From: Lepeophtheirus salmonis
Taxonomy: Eukaryota > Arthropoda > Copepoda > Siphonostomatoida > Caligidae
Length of the DNA stretch: 64,000 nt
Direction of reading: 5' to 3'
Assembly (NCBI RefSeq): GCF_016086655.4
Contig: NC_052138.2
Location: 34,173,403-34,237,402, forward strand
This document shows, in pieces, positions 46,673 through 58,850 of the stretch (its first letter is position 1; the number at the start of each line of letters is the position of its first letter). The translations under genes were made by a program, and so were the position numbers. Below the pieces are notes generated by a model. The model was not told the origin of the DNA, did not search any database, and was given only the letters and a program-made list of their open reading frames with translations.

Positions 46673-46924
46673 GTCTAGCCAATTATTTAATTGGTATAGT
46701 AAAATTATAACTGTGTAAAGTATTTCAATTTCAGGTAGTCAATTATTTGCTTCAGAGCTCACAAATTCAATATTTGCTATGTATTGTTATTGACTATAAG
46801 TTAGACTTATGTTACATAGGAACCACTCTAAAGTGAAGTACACTTCATATAAATTATTAATGATAACTGAACAATCTGGTTAGTTCATGTTTACAAGTGG
46901 AGTAAGAGATATGGTATACCTTAT

Positions 46925-47105
46925 AATAACGAGAAGAGGCAGTCTAAAGCTTGTGGATGACTGCAACCACATGACATCTATAGAGTAGCTTATAAAACAT
47001 CTCACAAGACTTATTGTAAATTGCAAGCGAGATGGCTGTTGAGTTTTAGTTCACATTATTATGGAAAATGAAACTCCCATTATTGTAAAGAGGTATGGCG
47101 AAATT
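46925..47105 (+). pseudogene. FLYWCH-type zinc-finger relic
   Basis: Plus strand: TRRGSLKLVDDCNHM, then (with frame changes) YRVAYKTSHKTY, and NCKRDGC followed by VLVHIIMENETPIIVKRYGE. The order (RGxxKLV, tyrosine-rich middle, C-x4-C-type pair, then a basic end) resembles FLYWCH zinc fingers, which occur in animal Mutator-like transposases and some host proteins. One stop and at least one frameshift are present. The final His pair is not kept. Confidence 0.45.
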
Positions 47106-47225
47106 ATAGAATATATTATGTAAATTTTTTATTTTATCATTTCTGTTATTTCTGTCTATTATCGGTATTATTCGTCCCAGTACAAAATCTTAGTCTTAGT
47201 TGTGAATAAAATGAATAATTCTGGA

Positions 47226-47262
47226 ATAAAACTTCTCCACGGCGAAACTTCCAAGGGTGGAA
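47226..47262 (-). repeat. Inverted repeat, right arm (45.2/47.2 kb)
   Basis: Partner of 45170-45240. Followed by about 130 bp of purine-rich sequence (47265-47395). Confidence 0.6.
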
Positions 47263-47639
47263 CTTCTGGTCACAGAAACAGAATGAAGGTAGAAAAAAGA
47301 GACAGAAAGAGGGATGCAGAAAGATACAGAGTGAGAAGAGAAGAGGGGGAAAACAGAGAGAATTAGAGAGATACATAGAAATAGAATGGAAAAGAGGCTT
47401 TATTTTGGTAAAATTCAGCCTCTTAATGACCTTCGAGACTACTGGTCATGAGGTACATCTGGATATCCCACGATAAGCTAAGAGAAGATGCAATAGCAAA
47501 AATAAACAAAAACATTTGTGGGCATAACCCGCATAGCTATGTACACTAAATAAGTCATATACATTTTATCGAACTTTGGATATTTTGAACATTTTGTGAG
47601 AAATGAGATCAATATTAATGTGAAAACTAATTTTGTAAC

Positions 47640-48035
47640 AAATAAACAAGGAGGATCCTGATTTCTTCAAGGCTAACCTCTTTTCAATTATATAGAAGAA
47701 TCACACCATTATTGGAGGAGACTTCAACATAAAGCTTAATATATATAAGGATTGTCAACCAGGATCTGCCAATGATCATCCTCGAGCGACTAGATTATGT
47801 TTTCTTTTGGCTTCCGTGATGCCATAAGTGTGATGAAAAACTTCTCACACACCTTACATGATAAAGACAAGTCTTTCAGAATTGACCTGTTTTTATTGAA
47901 AGGATTTTTAACTGAATCAATAATTTCTTATAATTTAATCAATACTCAACTATCTGACCATAAAGCCATCTACATTCAATTTAACCCAAAGGCTAAAGAA
48001 TTGAGACAAAAAGGTCAGTGGCAATAATTTTCAGT
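47640..48035 (+). pseudogene. LINE endonuclease domain relic
   Basis: Plus strand: TIIGGDFNIKLNIYKDCQPG at 47704-47765 (the GGDFN active-site block of AP-type endonucleases), then in the next frame FRDAISVMKNFSHTLHDKDK, SFRIDLFLL (RIDxxL block) and QLSDHKAIYIQF (SDHxxI, catalytic His) at 47940-47985. All late endonuclease motifs are recognisable; the N-terminal half was not found. Confidence 0.8.
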
Positions 48036-48579
48036 ACTTGTAGATAACTCCGACATAAATGATGAAATTATCGACATTATTCATAAAACATATAATAATT
48101 TAGTTCCACATGCAGACGTATATAGGCAAGTGGAAGAAATGTTTTGAAAATCAAGAGACTACTTCGAAGAAAGGGAGTTATGTGAGCTGCAGAAAAATGT
48201 CATGATCTTGCTAAGATTCAAAAAATCTCAAATAGTGATTTAAATGCCACAGCTGAAAAAGAAAAAGTTCGTCAACTATTCAGTTCAGCAGACTTATTCT
48301 ACAGGAGCAAACTTAAACTTGACTCCATTTAAGACATCTCCCATTCCCGGTTGAGATGTATTGGTGAAGAAAGAAAGAAGAACAACAATAAAAATATATC
48401 ACTTTACACGCCATCTTGAGACCTCACTAACAATCCTGAATATATTTGCCAAGAAATCAAATAATAATACTCTGAACTTTACAGTTGTTTTGACTGTGGA
48501 GAAGAGTATATATGTTAAAGATCTAGGTACTCTGGACAATACTTCTGTGATGCTTTAAGATACCCAAAAAAAATAAGGA

Positions 48580-50050
48580 TCCTAATATTTTCATATGTTT
48601 TAGCCAATTGCCTTTGTGGAGTTTTAAAATCTATTATTTACCCAACTCAATATGATTTTATTGCGGACAAACTAATGGATAGCGTTCATTTTATGTTACA
48701 GGCCTTTTTATGACCGTCAGACGATGTTTCCTTGATGGGAGTTGATTTTACCAAAGCCTATGATGCCCTATACCCCAAATTTATAATCCAAACATTATAT
48801 CGAAAAGGCCTTGGCGACTACTTTATTTGAATGGTTGGAGTTCTGCTTGCAAACTCCCAGACAATAATCCAATATGGAAGTCAAAAGTTAACGTTCCCCA
48901 ACAAAAGAGGTGTTTGCCAAGGAGACCCATCGTCAGCCTTACTTTCCATTATGTGTGTTGACCCTTTGATTCGAAAAATAAACGCGGAAGATAATATTGT
49001 TGGTTTCTTCTCCCTTCCATCTCATCCCAAATGTATTTGTTACGCTGATGACTTGATCATGATTTTTACAAGTAGTCAGTCCACTGCGTACAAAATCCCT
49101 GAAGAGAACCCTGCAGTTATGAAATGACTTTTCGAAACAGTCTGGCCTCCAAAAGAAGTAAGAAAAGACTGAAGTACTCAGCCACTATGATAGCCTTATA
49201 AATAAATCGTGGCGATCTTTTCACACGGCGAAAACATCAGTTTATTGGGGTCTTAGAATGGAAATTACTGTTTTCAAAAAAACTTGGAAGATGTAGTTTG
49301 GGACTTCTTTTAATCTTAAAACTGAATATGTCGGATCAAATTCAAGCCTGGAGCACCTGTACTATTCCTAACGTTACCCATATATTACAAAATATTGCCG
49401 TATCAAGAAAAAATATGTACTCAGGTTGGAATGATGGAAACGTTGTTCCTGAATTTGAAGAATAAGAGAAATATTACGCTAAGGAGACTTCATAACCTTT
49501 TGAAATACGGTGGCCCACCTGTTATATTTTTCAACGAACCAATAGAGATATTTGAATTCATATTGGGTCGAACATTCTTGGACAGAAAATAATTACTGAT
49601 ACTGATATCATCATCTTTCCATATTTATTGGGAAGAAATACTCGGAAGGCCCCATAGCCGGCCTTGGAGTAGTACCGCATAAGTTGTCCAAATATTCTAA
49701 AAGAAAGCAAGCACTTTCAGAGAGTATTTGTGAAATACTCATTTCACAGGAAAAGTCTCTTTAGTGGGAATTCCCAACCAGAGATTCCATTTACAACATC
49801 GCAATTGCGAGGATTGGTGTCGATGTTGCTGCCAAAACTTATAGCTCAACGCTTTGGAGTAATTTTCGGGAACTTTGGACAGATTACAAGACCTGCGGTG
49901 CCTTATCGTTTTCAATTAACCTCTACAGCTTCTACTGCACTGAGGAAAAACAATCAAATACCAACATTGACTCCTTTCATCAGATATTTGGATCAAAGGA
50001 AAATTAACCTCCCTGTCAAGAAAGGAATTAATGTTCTCAACAGTTAGCTT
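48580..50050 (+). pseudogene. LINE (non-LTR) reverse transcriptase relic
   Basis: Plus strand. QYDFIADKLMDSVHFMLQAF near 48650-48705, DFTKAYDALYPKF at 48743 (block A with the first Asp), GVCQGDPSSALLSIM at 48910-48955 (block B) and ICYADDLIMIF at 49035-49067 (YADD box). The best open frame is 48831-49127. Downstream to 50050 are decayed thumb and C-terminal sequences, for example YSSTLWSNFRELWTDYKTC near 49835-49890. The domain order and the KGxW-type linker (KGQWQ at 48013) suggest an L1/Tx1-like clade, by impression. Stops at 48706, 48829 and others show it is dead. Confidence 0.88.
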
Positions 50051-50084
50051 TTGTCTCCAGCAGTGAAATGGCTTAAGTACTGGA

Positions 50085-50345
50085 TTCTTTTTTTGACCAA
50101 TTAGCAACAACCGCTAATAAAAAAATTATAGAATATTTTTGATTGCAAATTGATTAAACTAAATTATTTGTTTTTTGTTGTAACACCAAGCCCTTATTTG
50201 ATATTCAGGTCAAAACACTCTTTTTTGACAAAAATCGTAAAATTTCAAAACTTTAAAGCCGTTGATCTTCCTTTAACTTTCTTTCAAAACCGTTCAAAAT
50301 TTATATACAATGTTGTTAGGGTAAAAGATGAAATATTCTTATTAA
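50085..50345 (+). repeat. Repeat R3, third copy
   Basis: Same orientation as 28315-28620: tttttgaccaattag, attatagaatatttttgat, gatattcaggtcaaaacact, then tttatatacaatgttgtt. It begins right after the LINE relic. A 66-codon frame (50150-50350) overlaps it. Confidence 0.75.
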
Positions 50346-51114
50346 TATGAGTAATGATATTCCTTATCACTATGAATAACGAATAAGTTATAATGGCCTC
50401 TAGAAAAGTGTAGTTATCTTCATTTTTCAACATAAAAATGTAAATATGTCGAGTTGAGAAGATGATACAGAATCAATAAAAACACTTTTTTAATCACATA
50501 AACATTTTTACATCAGTTTTAATAATTGTACTTCAATTTGGTGATTGTCTTACTGATGAAAAATGTCTCCGAACGATAATAGTCGCAAATATTTCTGAAA
50601 CCTGACAACCCAGAGAAAAACTGAGATCAGTTTTGAATTTTGCACTCAAAATGGATTGGCTTAATTTTATTGGTATAAATTTGGTGTTCCCTTGGGTAAT
50701 CATAGATATGATTGATATATTTTTGTATTTTCTTGCCTTGTCCTAATCAATGACAAGTTAATTATTAAAAAAAAAGGATTTTATATTTGGTGTAATTCCT
50801 TTATACATAATAAGGAATCCGTATTGGAATCATCATAAAGATGGTATCAGAATCATCCGGAATTTGGGTATCGGTACATATCTACTATTAACATCTCCTT
50901 AAGATTCGATGAGAGCTTATGTTAACTTAATATTTTCTCTGTTTTTTCATATCCCCGGATGACTTGTAAATATATACTGGGTCAATAAAACGATCTAGTA
51001 TTCTCACAAAAATTAAATATAATAAATTTTAACAGTGAAAAAGCTCTTAAGAATAATATAATAAATCTTATTCATTTATTGTAAATTTATGGAAACAAGT
51101 ACATTTAGTCGTAG

Positions 51115-51285
51115 AAAAGAAGAAAAGAACGTGTTAGCAACTAATATATAACATGTAAAAAAAAAGATTTTCTCTTGTGAGAGATATGAGGATAATCATT
51201 GATTACACAAGAGAAGAATAGGACCAAGAGAAAATATTTTCTGCCTGTTATACATTAGTTGTCATAACATTCCCTTCTTATTTTC
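51115..51285. repeat. Imperfect hairpin / small MITE
   Basis: aagaagaaaagaacgtgtta then gcaactaatatataaca near 51117-51155 pairs with the complement of 51249-51285 (aagaagggaatgttatgaca then actaatgtataaca). Confidence 0.7.
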
Positions 51286-52899
51286 TATTCAACTTATTAT
51301 ACACTTACTTCCTTCAACGTACTAAAAATTGATTATTTTAACATTATATTATTTTAAAAGGCTTTTTTGTTTTTTAAATACTAAGAAACTTTTCATGCTT
51401 ATTTCTTTAAAATACGTCAGGAATTTTATACATATAATACTTTTAATTTTTTATGAAGACATTTGGGATAACCAAATCCTTCTAAAATTATTGATAAATT
51501 CAGAGAGCAATCAATCCTAATTTGCAGCTGCCACTACTCAGGAAATGGAGGTGGCCAATAGAATTAATATGGAGCGACGGAGCTCATTGGACAACGGGCA
51601 TGGGATAAAATATTATCTTTTACTCAATGTGCATAGATTAGATACTTGGTCGCTCCTGGAAAAGGAAATACATCATGTATATGGATTCAAAATCAATTTC
51701 TAGATCAAATGGAGTAATTGTAATCTTATAATATTTACTCATGGTACTTAATCAATGCAACTGTTGCAGTGACTTATGGAGAGTAACCCTGTTAAGAAAA
51801 AAAAATCATCCGTGACCATAAAGATGAAGAAATGAGCATTTTGATGAATATTTGACTAGAATATATCGTAAATTAAAACAATGATAGGCAAGTAAAACAA
51901 ATCATTTATAAGCTCCTAATTAGTTAAGCAAAAGCTTTTGTTAAATATATATTTACTTTTGTAATTTATATATTTCTTTTTTTTTCAATTTTAACTATAA
52001 AAAGATAAAAGTCTTAAAAATATATTTTCTGAAGTTGTAGAGTGGAAATTCATGGAATTAGAAGTAATGATGTGATTTATAAAAACCATAACTTCACTTA
52101 TATAATATTTTTTGTACATTAATTATCTTATTGTAAAACAGGATATTTCCAATGAGAAATATTATTTTTTTACTACAAAAATGAACTTTTGATGTGGAAA
52201 AATGTCAATACTGCATTGATACAGCCCATGGCTTTAGTTGAGCAATTGGTTTGGGTAAGGGATATATTCCACCTAAACCATTTATGAAAATAAATATTAA
52301 ACTTGAAAAGGTTTAGTATCTAAATTTTTTAGCAAGTCGCTTTTATTAACAGAAGTAATTTATAATATATCAAACTTTATTAATTAACTTGTTTTTTGTA
52401 CAACATGTATTTGTCGTGCATGACTTAAATACTTAATATTTATTTAGATTTTATGGAATTTTTTTTTTTATTGTTTTTTTATTTTTGTGTTAAAAATGAA
52501 GAATCAGTCTTCTTCTTTATTTCTTGCGATGAATATATAGTTCTGTAAATAAATAAAGATGTTTAAAAATGAAATAATAATTAATGTACGTTCTGACATT
52601 GAATATATACCAAAACTTTTTAAGTTTAAAATTTTTCGTGATAAATGTTTTATGTAGAACGTATCTTTAAATCAAAACCATTGGCTCAACTAAAATATTG
52701 ATTGTATTCATAAAACTAAAAAAACAATAGAAAGATTTATATGAATTTATAGGCAGTGTACCAATAAAAACCATTAAATGTCAAATTTAATTATATAATT
52801 TTTTTTTTTAAGTAACTAAACTTTAAATATTTCCAAAGCTCATAGACCAAGCACCAGTGATGAAAATCCGGTGTGGTTTTTGGCTTTACCCCTTGTTTG
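51286..52899. other. AT-rich non-coding stretch with repeat R5 copy 2
   Basis: Contains the second copy of R5 at 51820-51945 (partner of 12717-12840). The block 51530-51660 is less AT-rich (cggagctcattggacaacgg) but unassigned. No gene recognised. Confidence 0.5.
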
Positions 52900-53300
52900 G
52901 TTTTTTTTTTCGTTTAATTGGTAGTCTAAAGAATGAATTATCCTTTCCTTGGACATTGTCATTATTATTTAATTCCTGAGAAGTGAACATCTTTTCCTAA
53001 ATAGATTCAATTATATTCAAAACTTGATTGAACATTTGGGTGTGCTCATAAAAGACTTAGGATTTGTTGCAAAGTTATAATTGTAAGTCCTTGCTGGACT
53101 CGGAATAAAATTGAGGAACAAAATTGGAAAGGTTCCACCAAATGCTCTTGTTTATATCCAATTTTCCTTCCTCCCTTGTTTAAGCTGATTGTAGCTGATC
53201 TAATGAAACGTAATGAGCATTGTTCTTTCTTGCTTCCAAAACATTCTTCAAATTTTCAGGCTTACCATTTTGATTATCGGTTTCTTTTTCTTTTTTTTAT
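52900..53300 (-). pseudogene. Unidentified decayed coding stretch
   Basis: One minus-strand frame stays readable for about 130 codons with only a few stops: GKPENLKNVLEARKNNAHYV (about 53205-53265), LDINKSIWWNLSNFVPQFYS and MFTSQELNNNDNVQGKDNSF (about 52945-53000). Composition is protein-like in an AT-rich area. I do not recognise a family. It could be a processed pseudogene or transposon gene. Confidence 0.35.
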
Positions 53301-53669
53301 CATGGCCATTCTACATTGAATTTTAATCACTGCATATAATACTAGAAAGACTCTTGCGGGCCCCCTAAAAATGAGGTGGAAGAACTTGAGATGTTACTAT
53401 ATGAAATTAGACAATTTGAATCGAATAAATGGGGTTTTTTTATTGTTTTTTGTTTTTTCATAAAAATATGAAAAATGATTAATCAACTTATGTCACTTTT
53501 TTAACTTCTCAATTCTCTACACCATTAGCAGCGATGTGCCTGAGCCTTTGCCTACAGATTTTTAGTATAATATGCATAGACCTACCACTCTAATCTTTTT
53601 TTCTAATTCGAGATATTTATTTGACATTGTTCTGATAAACTTTTTATCAAATCAAAGAATATGATATTT

Positions 53670-54040
53670 CAGATATTTAAGGTAAAAAAATTAGTCAAAG
53701 TCAGCCATAGTTTTTATAATAGAACAAAGAACAATGATTTTGGTTAAAAATCATATTACAATAATAAATATTTACGTGAATTAATAATACATGGTGAATT
53801 GTCTGAAAATCCCAAGATTTGCTTAACTTTAAATTCACAACACCAATAAAAACCCTTAATATTTCACATTTTTAATATAATATAACAATAATAACAAATA
53901 TAATCTTGCATATCTTCTACAACTATAATATTGTTTTTGAAAGAGAGATATTGAGTTGATTTTGTTTGAGATATTTAAGGTAAAAAATATAACAAAAGTC
54001 AGCCATACTTTTTTATAACAGAATAAAAGAGATTGTTTCA
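53670..54040 (+). repeat. Direct repeat pair, about 290 bp apart
   Basis: agatatttaaggtaaaaaa and aaagtcagccata followed by ttttataa occur at about 53671-53722 and 53969-54020. Confidence 0.8.
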
Positions 54041-55380
54041 AGTATTTAGTTGCATAACTTAATGGCTTTCTTAATAGTTTATTATATTGTACATCCATCA
54101 GATGAGTGGTTTACGAAAAAAAATCAAAAATACTAGGTTCTTCAAGACGATTTTTGATCAAATTCATTATGAAAAGGAGCTCAGAACTTAGAGTTGAATT
54201 GCTTTAGTGATCTGAAAATTCAATTTTGAATTTCTTAATGATAGGTAATTTGACTTAACAACTTTTTTTTAATTCGAATAAAAAAAGATTTTTTTTTTAA
54301 ATTTACCATGGAATGACTTATATATACTATGTATATAATGACCAATAACATCCTTACTTTTAAAATATTCGATGTATTCATACAAAAATTTGTTTCAGAA
54401 AAGCTGGATCATATTCAGCAATGTAATAAGCTCATTTTTTTATGACAAAGATTGTATTTCATATATTTATTTCATCAGCAATACAGACAAGTTTTAAATT
54501 TAAGTCCATTATAAATATAATGTTAATATTCGCTAGATATTGTAATTAAAAATATTTTTCTCGAAAAATAGCTTAGTGTCACAGTTGGAAATGCTCAAAT
54601 TGTTCATCATAATCGATTACAGACCTAAAATATATTTAAAGACAAATCTTAAACCAGGAAAGATGTTTCTATGGGATATGAAGAGGAAGTAACCGATAGT
54701 TAACAAGCAATTGCTTATGAGATGTGTTTAAATAAAGAATTATAACACTATGCAACAGGATTTTCGACCGCCGGCTAAAATCCAGTTCAATAATCTTATC
54801 AATTTTAAGGTTGCGAACAAATATTTAGAAATAAAATACAATTAGTTGGTCTAATTGTTACAAGTAGTTAATTTTTGAGAGAAAGTAAAATTTTGAAAGA
54901 TAAAATTTTGGATGCTGAGAAAAATTGAAACTAAAAGTAATTATGACAAAAGATTAAAACTTATTTCATCAAGGAAAGGTTTCTCCGCAAAAAAGATAAA
55001 TAAATTGTTACTCAGAATAATATAGTCTCTTAGTCAAAATATTTTCTCAAATTATTCCATGATAATTACCAATCAAAAATTTTGATTGCCTAGGAGTGGT
55101 TTCCCGAGACCAAAAAGTGTTGAATTACTCGGTGTTTTTTTTTATAATAATATTACTGAATAAATGATTGGGAGATTGAACAAAAAGTAATCATTGGAAA
55201 CCTTAATGATTCTAATAAATTTTATTAAATTGATTTGTATAATACTAAATTGAGTGCACCAGTAATACATATATGTGTCTACAGATATCTTTATTTAACT
55301 GAAAAAGTGTTATGGAAGATGAAACATGATTGAAACTGCTGTTTGATTGTAGCTAAATCAATACCCTAAAGAGACCTAGT
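54041..55380. other. AT-rich non-coding stretch
   Basis: No gene recognised. Confidence 0.5.
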
Positions 55381-55384
55381 ACAC

Positions 55385-55880
55385 AATTAGGAGGAGGACT
55401 GGTTATTTTGTCTAATATTCTGCCAAACATCTACTTCAAGATTTTTACAAACATTATGACTAAATTACATTTAGAATGGAGAAATGGAATTGATGGGTCT
55501 CCTGTTTATAATACTTTATTGTTCGGTCTTGATATATCAAATGATGTAATTATGAAATTTTGCAAGTATATGGGGAACCTTTTGGGAAGCTACTCAAAGA
55601 ATACTATGGAGTAAAATATTTTCTTTTGACTCAAATAGTAAGGTAGACATTATTCGCTAAAACTCTAACAGAAAACCTTTTTTTAAAGAATTTGGGAGAT
55701 CCAGTATAGTTTGAAAATATTGCCATTCAGGATAACTTTCTAGCACTAAATTACCTTAATAGTAACTCTGTCTTCCACAATGGGAGATTTATCTTCCCCC
55801 TGCGTAGATTGTCGAACTTAAACCTTCCTCTGGTCCGCGATGTCCAAATATTTGATAACATAATACACGCCTTCTTTTGA
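55385..55880 (+). pseudogene. Possible LINE C-terminal relic
   Basis: A frame open from 55390 to 55614 reads LGGGLVILSNILPNIYFKIF, then LHLEWRNGIDGSPVYN. GGGLVILS followed by an amphipathic helix resembles the GGLGxxxxxxYNxAL block after the RT domain of L1/Tx1-type LINEs. Downstream frames near 55780-55860 (RLSNLNLPLVRDVQIFDNII) may continue it. Weak evidence. Confidence 0.35.
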
Positions 55881-56047
55881 CTGCCTTGCATTGTCTATTG
55901 TTTGGGTTTTTATATTCCTTAACCAAAACTTCATAAGCGCTGCTCTGGGAAACTGTAAAAGGATATAATAGCTCAGCGTATTACGTAGGATATTGTGATT
56001 GATGGATAGGATCTGAGGGCTATTTGATATCTGCTGCTTCCAAATTT

Positions 56048-56633
56048 CAGGGGCATCCCCAAGATTATACTTGGGGGGAAGGAAGGTCTTGGTTTTGGAA
56101 TGTTATTTTTAAAAATCCAAAAAATAAATGATTTTGGAAAAAAAATTGAAAAAAAAATCACTAGCTGTTCACAAATAAATACAAATTTATGGAAAAAAAA
56201 ATTTAAATATTATATTTTTCGGGGGCATATTTATAAATCCATGGCTATTGACAGAAACAAAAATTTGTTGGAAAAAAATGTCAAAAAACCATAGGTATTC
56301 TAAAAAATTATTATTTTGGAAAAAATTTTGAATATTTAATTTTTTGGAAACCAATATCAAAAGTTCTGGTTATATAAAAAAATTTAAATATGACAATTTT
56401 TTACAAAAATTAAATTTTTTGCAAAAAAATTTCAAATATTAAATTTTCAGAATTTTTTTTTTAATTCATAATTATTGACAGAAATTAAATTTCTTGGACA
56501 AAAATATTTGAAAGTTAAATTTTAAATATGAAATTAAAAATAAAATCTATTAATCAATTTTCTAGTAAAAAGCAAAAACTCCTTAATTTGGGGGGCTGCA
56601 CCCCTTTCAGCCCACCTCCAGCAGTTGCCCTTG
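56048..56633. mobile_element. A-rich non-autonomous element, hAT-like ends
   Basis: Begins caggggcatccccaagatta and ends with a G/C-rich tail (ggggggctgcacccctttca, then cagcagttgcccttg). The complement of the end reads caagggcaactgctgg, an imperfect inverted match to the start. The body is a degenerate array of about 20-30-bp units of the type ttggaaaaaaatttcaaata. Copy 1 is at 22706-23206. The hAT assignment is a guess from the CAGGGGC-type ends. Confidence 0.55.
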
Positions 56634-57954
56634 GATTTCCATCTTTTTCTTTGAAGATTCCCATCTGCGTGATACATCGTCTAATTACGCTTCAGATCTT
56701 TTAAATACTGCCGTCTTCCTCGATATGAGATACCCAGGTTTTCGTAACCATCATTAACATGTACCAAAAATTGTTTAAGAATTTCACAGGTTGAGAAGTT
56801 GGAATTTTATATTTTGTTTTACTATGAGGCATTCAAAATATAATTTTATATGTGCTTTTGTTTTGTATAATGTTTTCTAATTTCTGTTGATGTGATTTTG
56901 ATTTTTTTTATGTGGTAGATATTAAAAGTTCTAAAGAAAACATTAATCTTGAACAATTTTTTATTACTTTTTACTTTGTGTGCATTTTTTGTTGTTGTGA
57001 GTGTATGCGCAGCTGTGAAAGAATATAGGTATAGTTGTAGAGCGAAAAAAATATAAAATTAGTTTTGTTAAGCTAACTTATAGCTTTGTATGTTGTATTA
57101 TTCTTGTCTATCATTGCATTGATTTACGATACATTGCTAATCAAATATTCATATAAATACAAATTATTTTTTAAATCTTTAAGGACTCAAAAATCATAAT
57201 TTGGTTAAACTACAATACAAAAATTCATTTCTGAGCTAGTCTACCGTCAATAATAGTACATAACAAATATTAGTTAAATCTGTTTTCTTGTCAGTGAACC
57301 CACGTATACAAATAATTTTACTTCCATGCCAAATATTAATAATAATTTATCAATCTTGTGAAATGTTTTACATTAAATAACGTACAAGAAAATTTATTAG
57401 CAAATAACTTTATAATAAAAATGATCACAGCTGTACATATTTACTTTATACTTTTATTACAATTAATACACAAGCCGAAAGATTGAAAACCTCTAAAACA
57501 TAATCAAAAACTTTATTATTTTTACTAAAAAAATTAATATGCAGTTAATATTATCTTTTCAATTCTACGTAGTCCGGCCTAAATAGATTTTTGTCAATTG
57601 CTGTGTCTTTGTCTGTTATAATATGTGATTAAATGAGCTGAAAAGGGCATGTGTTGCAAAATTGCTCTGAAGCCCCACTCTGGAAGATCATGGATTAATT
57701 GTTATTCCATTATATTTCATCCATTTCTAAGGAAGCAACATCGAAATGGGAGTAAAAAGAAAAGGAAGACTTTCTTCACGACTCAACATATTTTATTCTT
57801 CCAACAAATGGCCAGTGTGAAATCATTTCAATGTCGTCACTCAAAAAAGATATTAAACATATTACATTTCATTCTTTGTGTTATGTTCAGCCTGGCGTCA
57901 GAAATTGATTCCTTGATGGTTATGTCTTACCACCCAAATTAATAATATACCGCA
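56634..57954. other. AT-rich stretch with one unassigned open frame
   Basis: A 97-codon plus frame at 57649-57942 (MCCKIALKPHSGRSWINCYS, later FLRKQHRNGSKKKRKTFFTT) has no motif I recognise and no clear splice sites. I see nothing else. Confidence 0.35.
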
Positions 57955-58850
57955 TGCAGCATATTTAAGTTTACAGTTAAAGAAATGCTCACAGCTCGAG
58001 TTTTATAGAATTTTTACAAAACTGAGAAGTTATATTCTTATACGCATTTGCAATTTTTTGTTTTTTATATAAGTATTGGTCTTATCTTCAAAAACTACAA
58101 ATAGAAGCGGAAATAATTATTGTGCTGGAAATGCTCACGCGTCAGAAGATCCCCAACTGAGATTTCCTCAGGATCTGTCGAACAGCCGTTTATGGCATTA
58201 AAAAGCGATTTGAAGTCCAAGGAACATTCACCAGAAAGTCTGGGCTAATTTGGAAACGAACAACAAGAACAAAGGCCATGATTATGCCTGTCAAAAACTG
58301 CCTTGGTAGAAATCAAGTGAGGACGATTCACGGTATGGCCCAGAAGATTAATGTGAGCGAGGTTACACTCTGAAGGGCCATTAAAGATTATTTGAGAGAA
58401 AAATCAGATCAAGAAGGAAAAATATCTCAGTACGACTGTCACAAAGGAACAGAGATTGTCTAGACTCAAGCTTATTTTGAATATGTCCAAGATCATGTGG
58501 CCTCCCAGTTCCCCCGATTTTAATCCCTAGGATTATTCCATCCAGGCAAAGGTTGAGGGAGCTGCTTGCAACAAGAACACGGATCTGTGAGATCTTTTGA
58601 GTCTAACCTCAAGGCTTCAAGGGATCACTTGACAGAAGACTACACACGTAAAGTTTGTGCAAATTTCAGTAAAAAAGTGGAGGCCGTCCTTGAGGCTGAG
58701 GGAGGCCATATTGAATAAAAAAATGTCGACTTCTGTTATTAACTCACTGAAAATAAACTTAATTTTGTTTTCACTATCTTCACAAACAAGTTTTTAATCA
58801 AATTTGGAAAACAGTCTTCAGTTTAAACTTAAATATGATACCTTGGGTAC
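57955..58850 (+). mobile_element. Internally deleted mariner element
   Basis: Termini: catatttaagtttacagtta near 57968 and the complement of the 3' end (catatttaagtttaaactga, about 58815-58836) are inverted repeats. Broken frames read ALKSDLKSKEHSPE, then GMAQKINVSEVTL near 58335-58375 (HTH: MAxxxxVSxxTxRR), then immediately IMWPPSSPDFNP (about 58490-58530) and the tail DYTRKVCANFSKKVEAVLEA, EGGHIE (58640-58717). The catalytic region with the first two Asp residues is missing. Confidence 0.82.

Noticed and set aside
57649..57942. 97-codon plus-strand frame considered as a host exon
   Set aside because: No acceptor or donor at its edges, no recognised domain, and it directly precedes a mariner terminus; kept only as an unassigned frame.
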